Assembly (NCBI GenBank): GCA_000697665.1
Contig: KL197770.1
Span: 84,459 to 137,272 of the forward strand
Direction of reading: 5' to 3'
Source of the DNA: Jaapia argillacea MUCL 33604
Lineage: Eukaryota > Basidiomycota > Agaricomycetes > Jaapiales > Jaapiaceae
DNA length: 52,814 nt
Positions 32,602 through 42,790 of the stretch are shown piece by piece. The translations under genes were made by a program, and so were the position numbers. The notes beneath the pieces are model-generated. The model worked only from the letters and a program-made list of their open reading frames with translations, had not been told where the DNA came from and did not search any database. Every line of letters starts with the position of its first letter. Position 1 is the stretch's first letter.

Positions 32602-35600
32602 CTACCCATGCGGTACCGCCAACTTCCCATCTAAAGACTTCACAACATTAACAGCCCAAGGCCGATTCTCAGGCCGATGACTCCAACACTTATTAAGAAC
32701 GTCCCACAAAACATCAGGCATATATCTCTCCTCACTCCGATTTATTGGATCCAATCTATAAGGTCGCTTCTCTTTTTTCACGACGTGTTCGTCGAATTTG
32801 GCAGCAGCTATATTCCAGAATGGTAGTTTTCTGGCGTAGAGCTGCCAACACACAAACTGTCAGCAAGGAGACAAAGGAAAGGTAGGACGTTGAAAGGGAG
32901 ATCACGAACCTCCCAACACAACATGGCAAAAGCATACACATCACCAGCAGCAGTACCTTTCCCTTCGAGCCCATCTTCCTTATTCAAAATTTCAGGAGCC
33001 ATATAAACCTTGGTACCTCCCTGCGCCAGACTCGCAGTGACGTACAAAACCGAGTTGGGGTCGGTAAACAATCTCGTCAACCCGAAATCGCACAATTTTC
33101 CACGATATCTGTTTGTCACCAACACGTTCTTCTACTCCGCACCGAAAGCGAGAAGAACTTATCAGTGATATACTAAAATAGGACGCGAATAAAACGAGTC
33201 TCACCCCAGAGATATCACCGTGAAAGATCCCCTGGTCATGCAAGTAAGTCAGACCCTTCGCAACATCCATTATCTAAAACGTGCGCATTAGCTCGAACTC
33301 CCTCAAAAACAAAGAGCCAAAACGTACCACCTGATTAACATAAACAACATTAACTTTCTCCGATTTACTGAACGTCGACGCATCGACAAAGTCGCTCAGC
33401 TCTAGGACCATGTGCACCGTGGAGTCGGAAGTGTTATCCGAAGCCGAAGAGTCGCTGCCCCAGCCAGTAGAAGTATCCCAAGAATCAGACCCAGGCTTCC
33501 AAATCCCATAGAATCGAAGAATAGATTCATGCCGTAGCTGTTTCCAAGCTAGAGTCTCCAGACACAACGCCTAAAACAAAGACCAAACCATCAGCTTTCA
33601 CTATCCAATCAAACCACCAAGAATATCCACTCACTCTTCGTCGACGGTCCCGAGATTTAGGATCAGGATCGTTAAGATGTCGGAGCACTTTCAGCGCAAC
33701 AGGCTCCCCGAGGTACTTTCCTTGGTAAACATCCGACCATGTGCCCCCACGCCACGCAGGCTCATCTCGAGTCACGTCGTTCGATGGAATGAGGATCGAA
33801 GAAGGGAACATCTCGGCTTTCCTAGCGAGGTTGACTAGCATTCGTAACGACCTTCGACGCAACAATGACACATCTTTGTCCTCAGTCGGAGCAAAGAACT
33901 GATATATCGAGCCGCCTCGATGCGATCCACTCAACACCTCATAGCATAGCACTATCAACCAAAGTTTGGGTCAGGACGAAGAAATCGGCTCACCAGCTGC
34001 AAAGCATCCAGGTATAGTTGCGCCTCGGCTCCACGAAGTTGTGAGACATAGAGACACGCATCCTTGTTTTGCTGTAGATGCCATAACCAATCTATGACCT
34101 GCCTTCCTGCAGTACCAGAGTTGTAGCCAGGCTCCGGCCGGACACCTCTTTTGAAATATGTCGCAAGAGCATCGGGAGTCGGATGCCGAACCCTCGGAAG
34201 GGTGAGCCCGTATTGAGGCCAACCTGTAATGCTTGTTTCGAAAGTAGTTTCGAAATCTACCAGGTCGGGAGGCCACGAAGCTGACAAGACGCAGAATTGG
34301 TCGCCGATCACGCTCACGATGGCATGCGGGATGTCTGAAGGCAGTAATATCTGTGAAGACGAAAAAAATTAGAGATTTTCAATTACAAATCGAGACGTGT
34401 CGCTTACTCTCCAGGTATCACCAGGCTTTTCACTCGATTTCGGGAGCAATCGACCCATGCGATTTATTCCAAAAATTTGACGTGCTTTGTTTTCTGCCAG
34501 TTTCTTCTCGGCCTGCTGCTTTTCTTCATGTTTCCTTTGAACCCCTTCCCGACGTCGATGGCGAAGAAAACCGTACACGTCTTGATAAGACGAAATTACA
34601 ACCCCCTTCCTCTTTAGATGCTCGATCAATCTGGCAGCCTCGATCTTCGTCGAGTCAAGACGCCAGAACAGGGCGCATTCAGATTGGTCAACGTATAAAT
34701 ACGATTCAGGCAACGGGTTTGCATTGATGTGAAGGACGTAGGCTGAAGGGTTAGGGTCAGTTGCATCACAACTTTTCGAAGATTTCGAGCTCTTACCGAT
34801 AGAGAGTGGCGTGATGAGGAGAGCAGCGGATGCGTGGGACGAAACGAGCCATCGGCGAAGCGACTCAACCCTCGACCAGAACTTTGATATTGCACCGAGC
34901 TGGACTGGATCGGAGAGGTGTTTCGGTCGTTTCCAAACCATGTCAACCATGATCAGATCAAGAAATTTTGGGGTAATCCGGTGGCTCTGAATACTCGACT
35001 CCAGGGACCTAATTTGTAAATGGGTGAAAAGACGGGAGTCCAAGCCGATAGTGCGGTCGACGCAATTTCTCTGGTAAAAAGCTCGTTAGGAGATATCCAA
35101 TCCCTAATTGATTGCGACTTACAACGATCCAGTCTATCCACAGTTCCTGTCCAATGGGATGGACTGTCCATTGATCTTCGCGCAGGAAATATCTATTCGC
35201 CCGCGCAACTTCTCCGTCGTTCACAAATAAGTGTAGCGCTGATTGGGATATGATAGCAATAGCCGAGGTGGCTGAAAACCTATAATCTGCCTATCAAGGT
35301 CAAGCATGCTTCGGGATGGTATTGACGAACCCAGATGCAACACATTCAACACGCCGGTCGCCCGAGCGCAGTGGTCGTGATCCGTGAGAGTTCTGGTTGG
35401 GAATAACGCTGAACAGGAACCAAGTAGCATCAGCCCAGCAGCACGCGCCGTCGAGAGACGATGTAACTCACTAGTAGTCCACCCTTTGCTTTAGCATCTC
35501 AGCTCTTAGTTGCTGAGCGAAACGACAGAAGAGGGTGAAGATGGTGAAGATGCAAAATGCGAGGCTTAGAGGTGCGAGACTTACGGATAGCTTATCCAAT

Positions 35601-35611
35601 TTAACCTCCAT
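32602..35611 (-). CDS. Non-RD tyrosine-kinase-like protein kinase with full N-terminal region (K5), 781 aa
   Basis: Exons 35585-35611, 35472-35512, 35331-35408, 35123-35279, 34797-35070, 34408-34742, 33994-34350, 33635-33937, 33328-33570, 33205-33273, 32910-33131, 32602-32841. The start is set by homology to K4 and K6: ATG 35611 opens a 9-codon exon (MEVKLDKLS) ending in GTAAGT. Blocks: QQLRAEMLKQRVDYY, ALHLFVNDGEV, TIGLDSRLFTHLQI, FLDLIMVDMVW, LRRWLVSSHASAALLITP, ESYLYVDQSECALF, DVYGFLRHRRREG with a K/E-rich helix after it, LLPSDIPHAIV, LRGAEAQLYLDALQ. Linker LRRR is at 449-452. Kinase: RGGTWSDVYQG, Lys506 in VALKVL, HGDISGKN (Asp625), DFG 643-645, APE 673-675, DVYAFAMLCWE. Catalytic residues are present; HGD replaces HRD. 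Closest paralogue is K6, including introns and flanks. Confidence 0.87.
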
Positions 35612-35707
35612 CGAAAGTGATGATGACGATGTGGGAATGGCTTTTGCAAGTGTAAGTAAATTGGAGGAGGGGGGGAGGTTTGCTAGACTCACAAGGTACA
35701 CTGTCCT

Positions 35708-35716
35708 GTATATATT
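35708..35716 (-). promoter_or_regulatory. Candidate TATA box of K5
   Basis: The minus strand reads GAGAATATATACAGG about 100 bp before the K5 ATG. The duplicate K6 has GAGAATAAATAGAG at the matching place, which supports it. Confidence 0.5.
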
Positions 35717-38700
35717 CTCGAAAAGTAGACCGTGTAGGACATTTCGAGAGTCCTGATTAATCGAGACAATACACAAGGACCCACAAAGCGACGAGATATC
35801 ATCTCCGGCGCACTGGGAGACAATTACGACCCAGTTTGATAGACAAGGCGGGACACTGGTTGCCATGAGGAACATGGCCAGTTTCCAGGATGATTTCGCG
35901 GAGATGGGAGTCGTTTCTTGTTCCTCCTGGGCGGTGCACGACGCTGAAGTTCAACATGTTTCCGGAGTTTGAAATTGGCCCCCAATTCAGATTCCGTGAG
36001 GGACGAAAATCAGCTTCGACTCCGCGACCTTGTTGTGCAGCTTGTCTTTCATCATCAGTCTCCCCAATCAAACAATACTTTTGTTCCAAGTTTATCGAGC
36101 GGTTGTCCACATCTTTGTTTCCGCACAATGGACATGAGATTGGCCATCAAAAACGAACAACACCGATCAGCATCACGGCGATCCTCCCATGGGACCAACA
36201 ACCGCCCATCAGTTGTCCCAATATTGAATTTGACAACGCTCTGCTCCGAACGGTACGCTGGTGGGCTCGAAGGTATCTCGCGCTGACACTATGTTACCAT
36301 GGGCGGATAATCCAAGGCGATAACGCCTGCCAGCGCTCAGTTGGTCCCAGCCTAACCACAGCCAGGTCGCGCTGTAGCTCTCTGATCTTCTAATCGCCAT
36401 GTAGTACCCAAAGTCACCCGTACCGCTCGTCCTGGGCCGTCGAGCCTGCCACAGATTGGGGAGACCAATTCAAGTTGCAAATCCAATACACCAGTATCGA
36501 CAGGGCAATACAAGAGGCATCGCACATAGCGGGATAATATCCACCAATAAAGTAAGGAGATCACGAGGGAGGAAAATCAACAAAGCATATGCATGTGGCA
36601 CTGAAGACCCGCTCACGGCAAGGGTTCTAGTGATACTGAAGGAGACCGCCGCAGCAAGTGCACAAGTGCCCTCTATGATAAATACGCAAAAAATTGTGCG
36701 TCTCATCTGAGAGGTTGATCAGTAGAGTTTCCCGAAAGATTGGTATCGAACTCACCTTGAACTATGGCGGTGAACGCACAAAAGGTTGATGCTAGTAGGC
36801 TCGTGACGGAGTTGGTGGCCTTTACGATCGACGGCTCATCGATGCCTGGTACTTCGACAGCACCTTGTCGCCTTTACTCGTCGTAGCACTCCTCGTTGGG
36901 GATCTTGTACACTTCCACGGTCGGACAAGGCCATCGGCGCCATCAAAGAATCCGGATGGATACTTCATGAATGAGCGTCTGGGGTATAAGACAGGTTCCC
37001 GGTTATCGTCGATATTACCGATTGCAGCTTCAGGTAAAACAGCAGGCTTGTTAATGATGTCGTCGCCTATGGGACCTTTGACGAGAGTGACACAGATTGG
37101 GGCTTTGGTGGGGTGGTCTGGAAGGGTGCGTCAGTCACCATGTTATTTAATGGCAATCGGTAGAGGAAGACGCGCGAAGCGGACGCTCGTCTCCCGTAGA
37201 CTAGGAGGTGAGGTCTGCAAAGGGGAGGGATTGAAACTGGTATCATGTAGAACGAGCTCAGTAGAACAGATACCTGAAGAAACAGAAGAATTGGTTGACT
37301 TTATTTGTGACGAGGGCTGAACCGAACTACACTTGACTTTTCCCGAGATGCTACTGACGTGCTCATCAGGGAATTTCCCCCGCGCTGTTAGCCACAGGCG
37401 TTGCTTGCAAGAGTTTGGCAAGCCGGGACTTGGTTACAAGCCGCTCGCATGTCTTGTATTGGAATCACAACCACCGTACAAAATAAATCATAGCGGTGTG
37501 GCTCCGATAAGCCATTGCAAAGGCCTCGCAATGTGTTACCGTCTTTGCAAGGGATTACCATCCCTTCGCCAGTCTTCTGCACGACTCCTTCGGCTGCACT
37601 GCAAGGTATCCATACACCCGCACAGTGGGAGAACATGACGTCCTGTTGCAGACCAGTACTGTATCACACACGAGGTTATCATTATTAGGGAATATTTGAG
37701 TAGCTAATACATGGGCTGGGACAAATTATGTGGGTGTTCCTATCAAGGAGATAGGTGGTCAATTTGGTGGCTCAAGTGCTCGAGCTCACAACGTTCGGGG
37801 ACCAATCCGGGGAAAATAGGGGAGAAGAACGACTCACGTGCGTGACGCGTCGCGTGTTTCGAGCGGAGACTCAATATCTGTTCATAACGGATGCTCGTTG
37901 GCCCATTATGCGCTAAATGCACTTCACCTCCACCATCACCCATTTGTCTCGGGTAAGTACGTATTCTCTCCTGTTCAAAACCACTTGTCTATCTTCCAGC
38001 CTCCCCCTTTGTCGCACTGTTGTCTCTCCAGCTGGTCACCAGATCCCCAACATCAGGTCAGTCCACTCCCGTATTCTGTGTGCCATTCACCATGCTGTCA
38101 GTCCCACCTCGCAACGTTCACCCACGCTCCAATCGACCAGTGGGGCAGGGAAGTAAGTTCTTATTGCTCTATCCAATTTATTTTCACTGACTCTTTCGTT
38201 TCTCGGCAGTCTTGTTTCTCAACCATTTGGCTCAGTGTAGGTTTTTCGGTGGGGAAGTGCATCGAACCCACGTCGGTCCTCCCTTGGTGGTGTCGTCGTT
38301 TGCGGGGGATGATGTCAATTCAGTGAGTTCCGATGTCCCTCTCGGTTTCCTTCCTTTGGCTGATGAGGTGGATTTTTCAGCACCAATATTCTTGATCACA
38401 GCACTGATCAACCACCGCCCTCCTCTCGAACCGCGGAATGTCCTGTGCGTGTGCAGGACATGTTCCTCTAGTTAGATTACGTAATACTGCGATATCGTCT
38501 AACCCATAGAATGAAAGTTTTTTCTCCTCCAATACCCAAATTGAGAACCATCAAGAAGTATTGGAAAATCTGGAAATATATGCCATTTGTGGTCGATTCG
38601 GATTCCAGCGCTCCCGAATCCTTGCATTGAGGTACAAGTAATGGATGAGATTGCAAGATATGCCAGGTGGTGTATCTTGCAAGATATCCCATACAAACGA

Positions 38701-39008
38701 AATCAAATGTAAGAGTCACTACAAGCCTTACGGAAAATATCCTTATTTCAGATCTTGTATCGACCATATAATCCCTTGTCAGACCGGGGGAATTTTCCCG
38801 ATGCTTGTCCTAAGGGGGCATCAAGATGGATCACGGGATCTCAGCCAACAAAAGACATAGTGAGATTGCTAGCGCTGGTCTGCCAGTGAGTCGACCTTGA
38901 AGTCAACCGCCTCTCAAAGATATCTCCATCCGTCAGTGGAAGTGGGGCCCGAGTTCGACATGCACTGCTCCATCGGACCGTCGTTCTGGGTGGATTTCTT
39001 GCTGTACT
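35717..39008. other. 3.3 kb without a confident gene; possible membrane-protein exon on minus
   Basis: On minus, 36470-36706 codes two hydrophobic stretches (ALAAAVSFSITRTLAV and LLIFLPRDLLTLLVDIIPL). A hydrophobic exon-like stretch ends at about 36760 with a GTGAGT donor, but its phase does not join cleanly. A frame at 37388-37636 on minus is cysteine-rich and unrecognised. 35890-36000 on minus (AQEEQETTP) matches the K6 upstream flank near 50900. Plus 37900-38460 has splice-like signals but no recognised protein. Confidence 0.3.
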
Positions 39009-39013
39009 CGGAC

Positions 39014-39317
39014 TGTCATGTACTTTTTGCTTTCGGTCACCTGACCCATAGAACATTCCTTACTATTCTAACCTGTAGCATTAAGGACTCTTCTGACTCG
39101 GTATGACGCCTTATTGCACCATCGGACTATTATTAGATCACTCATGTAGTATATAAGCTTGTACCACTTCAATGCAAACGCCAGTCTTGAGCTGGTCTAT
39201 TCCAAACCAGCCACACCTGTGTGTCATCGGTCGACCTCATTACTCCTTGATCGCTACTCGCACTACTCTTCCGGCGTTGCTGCCAGTCACATCCCTGGTT
39301 GTTGTTTGTTGCTGACA
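39014..39317 (+). repeat. 5' LTR, 304 bp
   Basis: TGTCATGTAC to TTGCTGACA. Contains a TATATAAGC box (about 39156-39164), the probable transcription start signal. Confidence 0.92.
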
Positions 39318-39379
39318 TTAGCTCAAGACTTTCCCTACCAACCGCCCTTGTGCTCGCATACGGCAGCCAGGAGTATCCG

Positions 39380-39628
39380 ATGTTGACACCGACCTATACC
39401 GCGTCAAGACGCTCGAGACTAGTTTCGACACCCAGCATATGTACACCAAAATCTATACCAGCAAATACCGCCTCAGCTATCCCCGCGACCCCGCCTTCAC
39501 ATACGCCGATGCTGTCTGTGGACTCCGAGTCCAACACGCCGTTCTTCATTGGCGCTTCTGCAAGAACTACTATTGCAGGTACCACACTGAGTACTGAAGA
39601 ACCTCACCACGTGGAAAGCTCCCCCTAA
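39380..39628 (+). CDS. Retrotransposon leader ORF, 82 aa, Ser/Thr/Pro-rich, unrecognised
   Basis: First ATG after the 5' LTR. Composition is dominated by S, T, P and A (IPATPPSHTPMLS). No family recognised. It may be an upstream ORF in the genomic RNA leader rather than a functional protein. Confidence 0.35.
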   Translation: MLTPTYTASRRSRLVSTPSICTPKSIPANTASAIPATPPSHTPMLSVDSESNTPFFIGASARTTIAGTTLSTEEPHHVESSP

Positions 39629-40091
39629 AATACAAAAGCCGTTCTTTTGATTACTCCCACTTGCGTACTCTCGGGTATCCCTGGTTTACGTTGATCTACC
39701 TTTGCCGGTGATCAGGTCCGGAATAAGCTTGTGTTTGAATAGAGGGCCGTCATACCCCTATCGCACTCGCAGGACTTCAAGCGAGTACAATTGAAAGGTT
39801 TCCCACACATCGTAAAAACATAAATAAACAGTAACATACAAAAATATCATAAGGCCGCAGCCGAGAAGTCATTGGTGCTAGTAGAGTGTTGACTAGGCCT
39901 TGACCCTGCGAAGAAGCTCTCCTTATCGGAAGCTTACAACACCCATGAAAGTGGATTCTTCCGGAACTTGTCTAGTGGCGTAAACCCGTTCCGACATACA
40001 TGGTAGACCCTAGGGATTTTCCCAGAATTCACTTGGCCCAGATTCTGAATTTCACATACCCCGGTTCACACGAGAACCAACCCCATTTCTC

Positions 40092-40649
40092 ATGCCACCT
40101 CGCGAAATTGACACCATTATCAATTTCATTTGCCGGATCATCCTTATCTTCTGCGAAGCACTCCACCTCGGCATTGCAATTTGTTCTCACATTCGTGGGA
40201 GCCTTGTACACGTCCACAACCGATTACTCCGTTTGGTAATCACCACCACACAATCCACATACTGGCCGATCGCAGTACCAGCTGTCACGTTCCGGTTTGA
40301 TCCCGACGGCAACATCGATCATCACATCGGAGACCTATATAACAAGGAGGATTTCCATCATCCTTGGACAGAAGCACCCACTCCTCCACCACCAGCAGCA
40401 CCTTCAGTCGGAACACCTGACTTCACCACTTCACCACCTCGTTCTCCATCACCGCCGAGCCCTCACGAACTCAACTTCCTTGCTCGTCTCGCAGTACGTG
40501 ACGGAGTACGACGACGTGCTCTTGCCGCTGACCCTCTCGACCTCCTCCAGGCCCGCATAAACACCCTTAACTCTACCCTCGACTACCCAGACACTCGCAG
40601 TAATACTCCCGACTACGAGAACTACGAGGTTGCTGACGTAGAAGAGTAG
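40092..40649 (+). CDS. Retrotransposon accessory ORF A, 185 aa
   Basis: ATG 40092 to TAG 40647-40649. The N-terminal third is hydrophobic and helical (IINFICRIILIFCEALHLG), followed by a proline-rich middle (PTPPPPAAPS, SPPSPHE) and an acidic end (NYEVADVEE). No family recognised. It lies before gag, where most Ty3/gypsy elements have only a short leader. Its stop codon directly touches the ATG of ORF B (TAGATG). Confidence 0.55.
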   Translation: MPPREIDTIINFICRIILIFCEALHLGIAICSHIRGSLVHVHNRLLRLVITTTQSTYWPIAVPAVTFRFDPDGNIDHHIGDLYNKEDFHHPWTEAPTPPPPAAPSVGTPDFTTSPPRSPSPPSPHELNFLARLAVRDGVRRRALAADPLDLLQARINTLNSTLDYPDTRSNTPDYENYEVADVEE

Positions 40650-41105
40650 ATGCCCATTGACGCCAGACACTTTGCCCCCGTTCAGTTCAATGAACACCTC
40701 ATCTTTTGGGTTGTTTGCTTGTTAGAAGCGCTCCGCACCATTCTCAACGTTCTAGGAGAAGTTCGTCCATATCTCACCAATGACAAACTACTCCGTGTCA
40801 AAGGACCCACAACCGACATCCTCAACATCAGGGAGGCATTAGTAGAGGCAATCAACAGAGGAGAGTGGAGACAAGAAGTAGTGGAGTACGCCCTGGAAAG
40901 GCGATACAATCGGTACGGAGAAGAAGACCCCCTGTTTGCACCCGACGAAGACATAGAAGGAAATCCCATCCTCGACGTCCTCATCCCCATCCCCGAACCA
41001 CCATGCTTCGAGGAAGTAGTTCCTGAGGTTATAGATTTGACAGAGGACGACGACACTATTGTCAAAGGAAGCGGAACCGAAGGAGATCCTTTTGTACTTC
41101 TGTGA
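40650..41105 (+). CDS. Retrotransposon accessory ORF B, 151 aa, with SUMO-interaction-like motif
   Basis: ATG 40650 follows the stop of ORF A with no gap, a layout that would suit termination-reinitiation. The protein is mostly helical (FWVVCLLEALRTILNVL) with an acidic second half. Near the C-terminus (about residues 124-134) it reads EVIDLTEDDDT, a textbook SUMO-interaction motif: a hydrophobic VIDLT core followed by acidic residues. The family is not recognised. The 50 bases after its stop are A/T-rich, and the gag frame opens after them in another phase. Confidence 0.6.
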   Translation: MPIDARHFAPVQFNEHLIFWVVCLLEALRTILNVLGEVRPYLTNDKLLRVKGPTTDILNIREALVEAINRGEWRQEVVEYALERRYNRYGEEDPLFAPDEDIEGNPILDVLIPIPEPPCFEEVVPEVIDLTEDDDTIVKGSGTEGDPFVLL

Positions 41106-41581
41106 TCAGAGAGGCGAAAGTAGTTTAAATTACGTAAAACATTTAAACTGCCACCTTGAATCCAGACAGAGGACTCCCTTGTTTCGGTCGTCTCCATAAC
41201 TACTATAAAAGAGAAGGAAACGACATTACCTTTCCCCCTTTTAACGACGACAACTCAGAGGATTGCGAAGTCACACCCTGCCCAAATCGATATACCTACA
41301 CCAGGCACGATACCTACGACTACTCACAAGAAGCAGAAGACGGATTCAGACCGGTCACTCCGGAGCATATCTTTTGGGAACTCTGCAGGTATCGAGAACC
41401 ATCACAGATCCCTGTCGAGTCACCCGAGGCTCCCACACGAGTAGCACCACCAGGAGCTGTTACACCTCCATCACCAATCACACCGCCTACACGGTTAGCC
41501 CAACTACCACCCCTTGGTGTAACCCTAGCACCAGTCCCTCCACCCCAATTACCCCAACTACCCCCAGCACAAACAACCGTC

Positions 41582-42790
41582 ATGGCTGCGATACAAATGA
41601 CAGACGTGCAGTTCAATCAGCTTCTTGCTGGATTACGACCAGGAGGAGCTAAGGTGGAAAAAGTTGTTGCGCCAGGAGTCTTCGAAGGAGACAAAAAAGA
41701 ATACGAGGATTGGTGCAACAACCTTGACTCGTACCTCGAAGCCAACTCCACCTTCTATAGCAACGATAAGGCAAAATTCCTTTATGCCACATCATTACTC
41801 AGAGGAGGGGCAGCCCCCTGGAGGAAGCAAGTTCAAACCTTCAGAACTCGACATGAGCAAGAACTCGTCACCGAGAAAGCACGCCCCACTCCAGACCAAA
41901 CCCGAGTTGTCCAACTAGAAAGCCTGATCTCATGGACGTACTACGTATGGGAGATGGACAAGAGGTTCGGCGAAGTCAACAAAGAGGAAAAAGCGCAGCT
42001 ATGCATGATGGAGATGAAGCAAGGGACAAGGACCGCTGACGAGTACATCACCGATTACAACCGGTTGATGTTAGAAGCGAACCTCACCTATCCAGATGAG
42101 GTCCACATCGACAATCTGAAACGGAACATCGCCACCGAAATGATCCGAAAGATAGAAACAAGCAAGGACGACCCACCTACCACGTACGAGTCCTATGCTC
42201 ACCTCATTATCCGGATTGACGAAGCTACACATCAATTCAATGCACAACATCACCAACAGATGCAACTCTCAGCACAGGCACGTCCTTTTGTCCCTCGTCC
42301 CCAAACTATGTTCGTGCAGCGCAATCAACCCCCTTGACCATTCGTCCAGCAGTATTGCCCACCATCTGGACCCCCACCATCACAATCTGGATCTGGCCAG
42401 AATACGCAAAACCGGAGAACTGGCACAGGTACGACATTTGGCGGCGGTGGCCAGCCAATGGATATAAGTCGTACACGTGCCTCAGCAGTTTGCTACAACT
42501 GTCAACAAAAAGGCCACTTCACTTGGGACTGCAAAGAACCGAAGCGATCTCTTGTCGAACGATCTAGAGAGATGTTTGTACAACACACGCCAGAAGAACT
42601 CGCAGAACTCCGCAACCTTCTGGACTTCATAAACCAAAACAAAAACATCGAAGAAATGGATTATGAAAATGCCCAAAAACAGGAGCAGATGGACGAAGTC
42701 CCAGTAGAGTATGTAGAAGTAGAAGACGACCCTAATTATGTGCCTGATGACCCTTCTTCTGTTTCTCCTTCTTTTCACAGCAGTCGATAG
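41582..42790 (+). pseudogene. gag: gag (capsid and zinc knuckle), interrupted by one TGA
   Basis: The frame is open upstream from about 41156 without an ATG; the first ATG is 41582 (MAAIQMTDVQ). The capsid-type Retrotrans_gag domain covers about residues 30-200 (YEDWCNNLDSYLEA, LLRGGAAPWRK, EYITDYNRLML). An in-frame TGA at 42335-42337 breaks it. The same frame then continues through a Gly/Ser/Pro-rich stretch to one CCHC zinc knuckle (CYNCQQKGHFTWDC, about 42491-42532) and an acidic tail, to TAG 42788-42790. If expression depends on the upstream open segment, the protein would have a proline-rich N-terminal extension. Confidence 0.85.

Noticed and set aside
34408-34742. K/E-rich helix in K5 (RKHEEKQQAEKKLAENKARQ) as a separate coiled-coil protein
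   Set aside because: It is inside a spliced exon in phase with the flanking kinase blocks and is conserved in K6.
35535-35756. Plus-strand frame conserved between K5 and K6 upstream regions (VGMAFASVS)
   Set aside because: It is antisense to the first exon and 5' flank of the kinases. Conservation follows from the segmental duplication, and the minus strand has the ATG, GTAAGT donors and homology to K4.
38640-38700. Direct repeat TTGCAAGATAT as part of a transposon or CRISPR
   Set aside because: Only two units, no terminal repeats or regular spacers.
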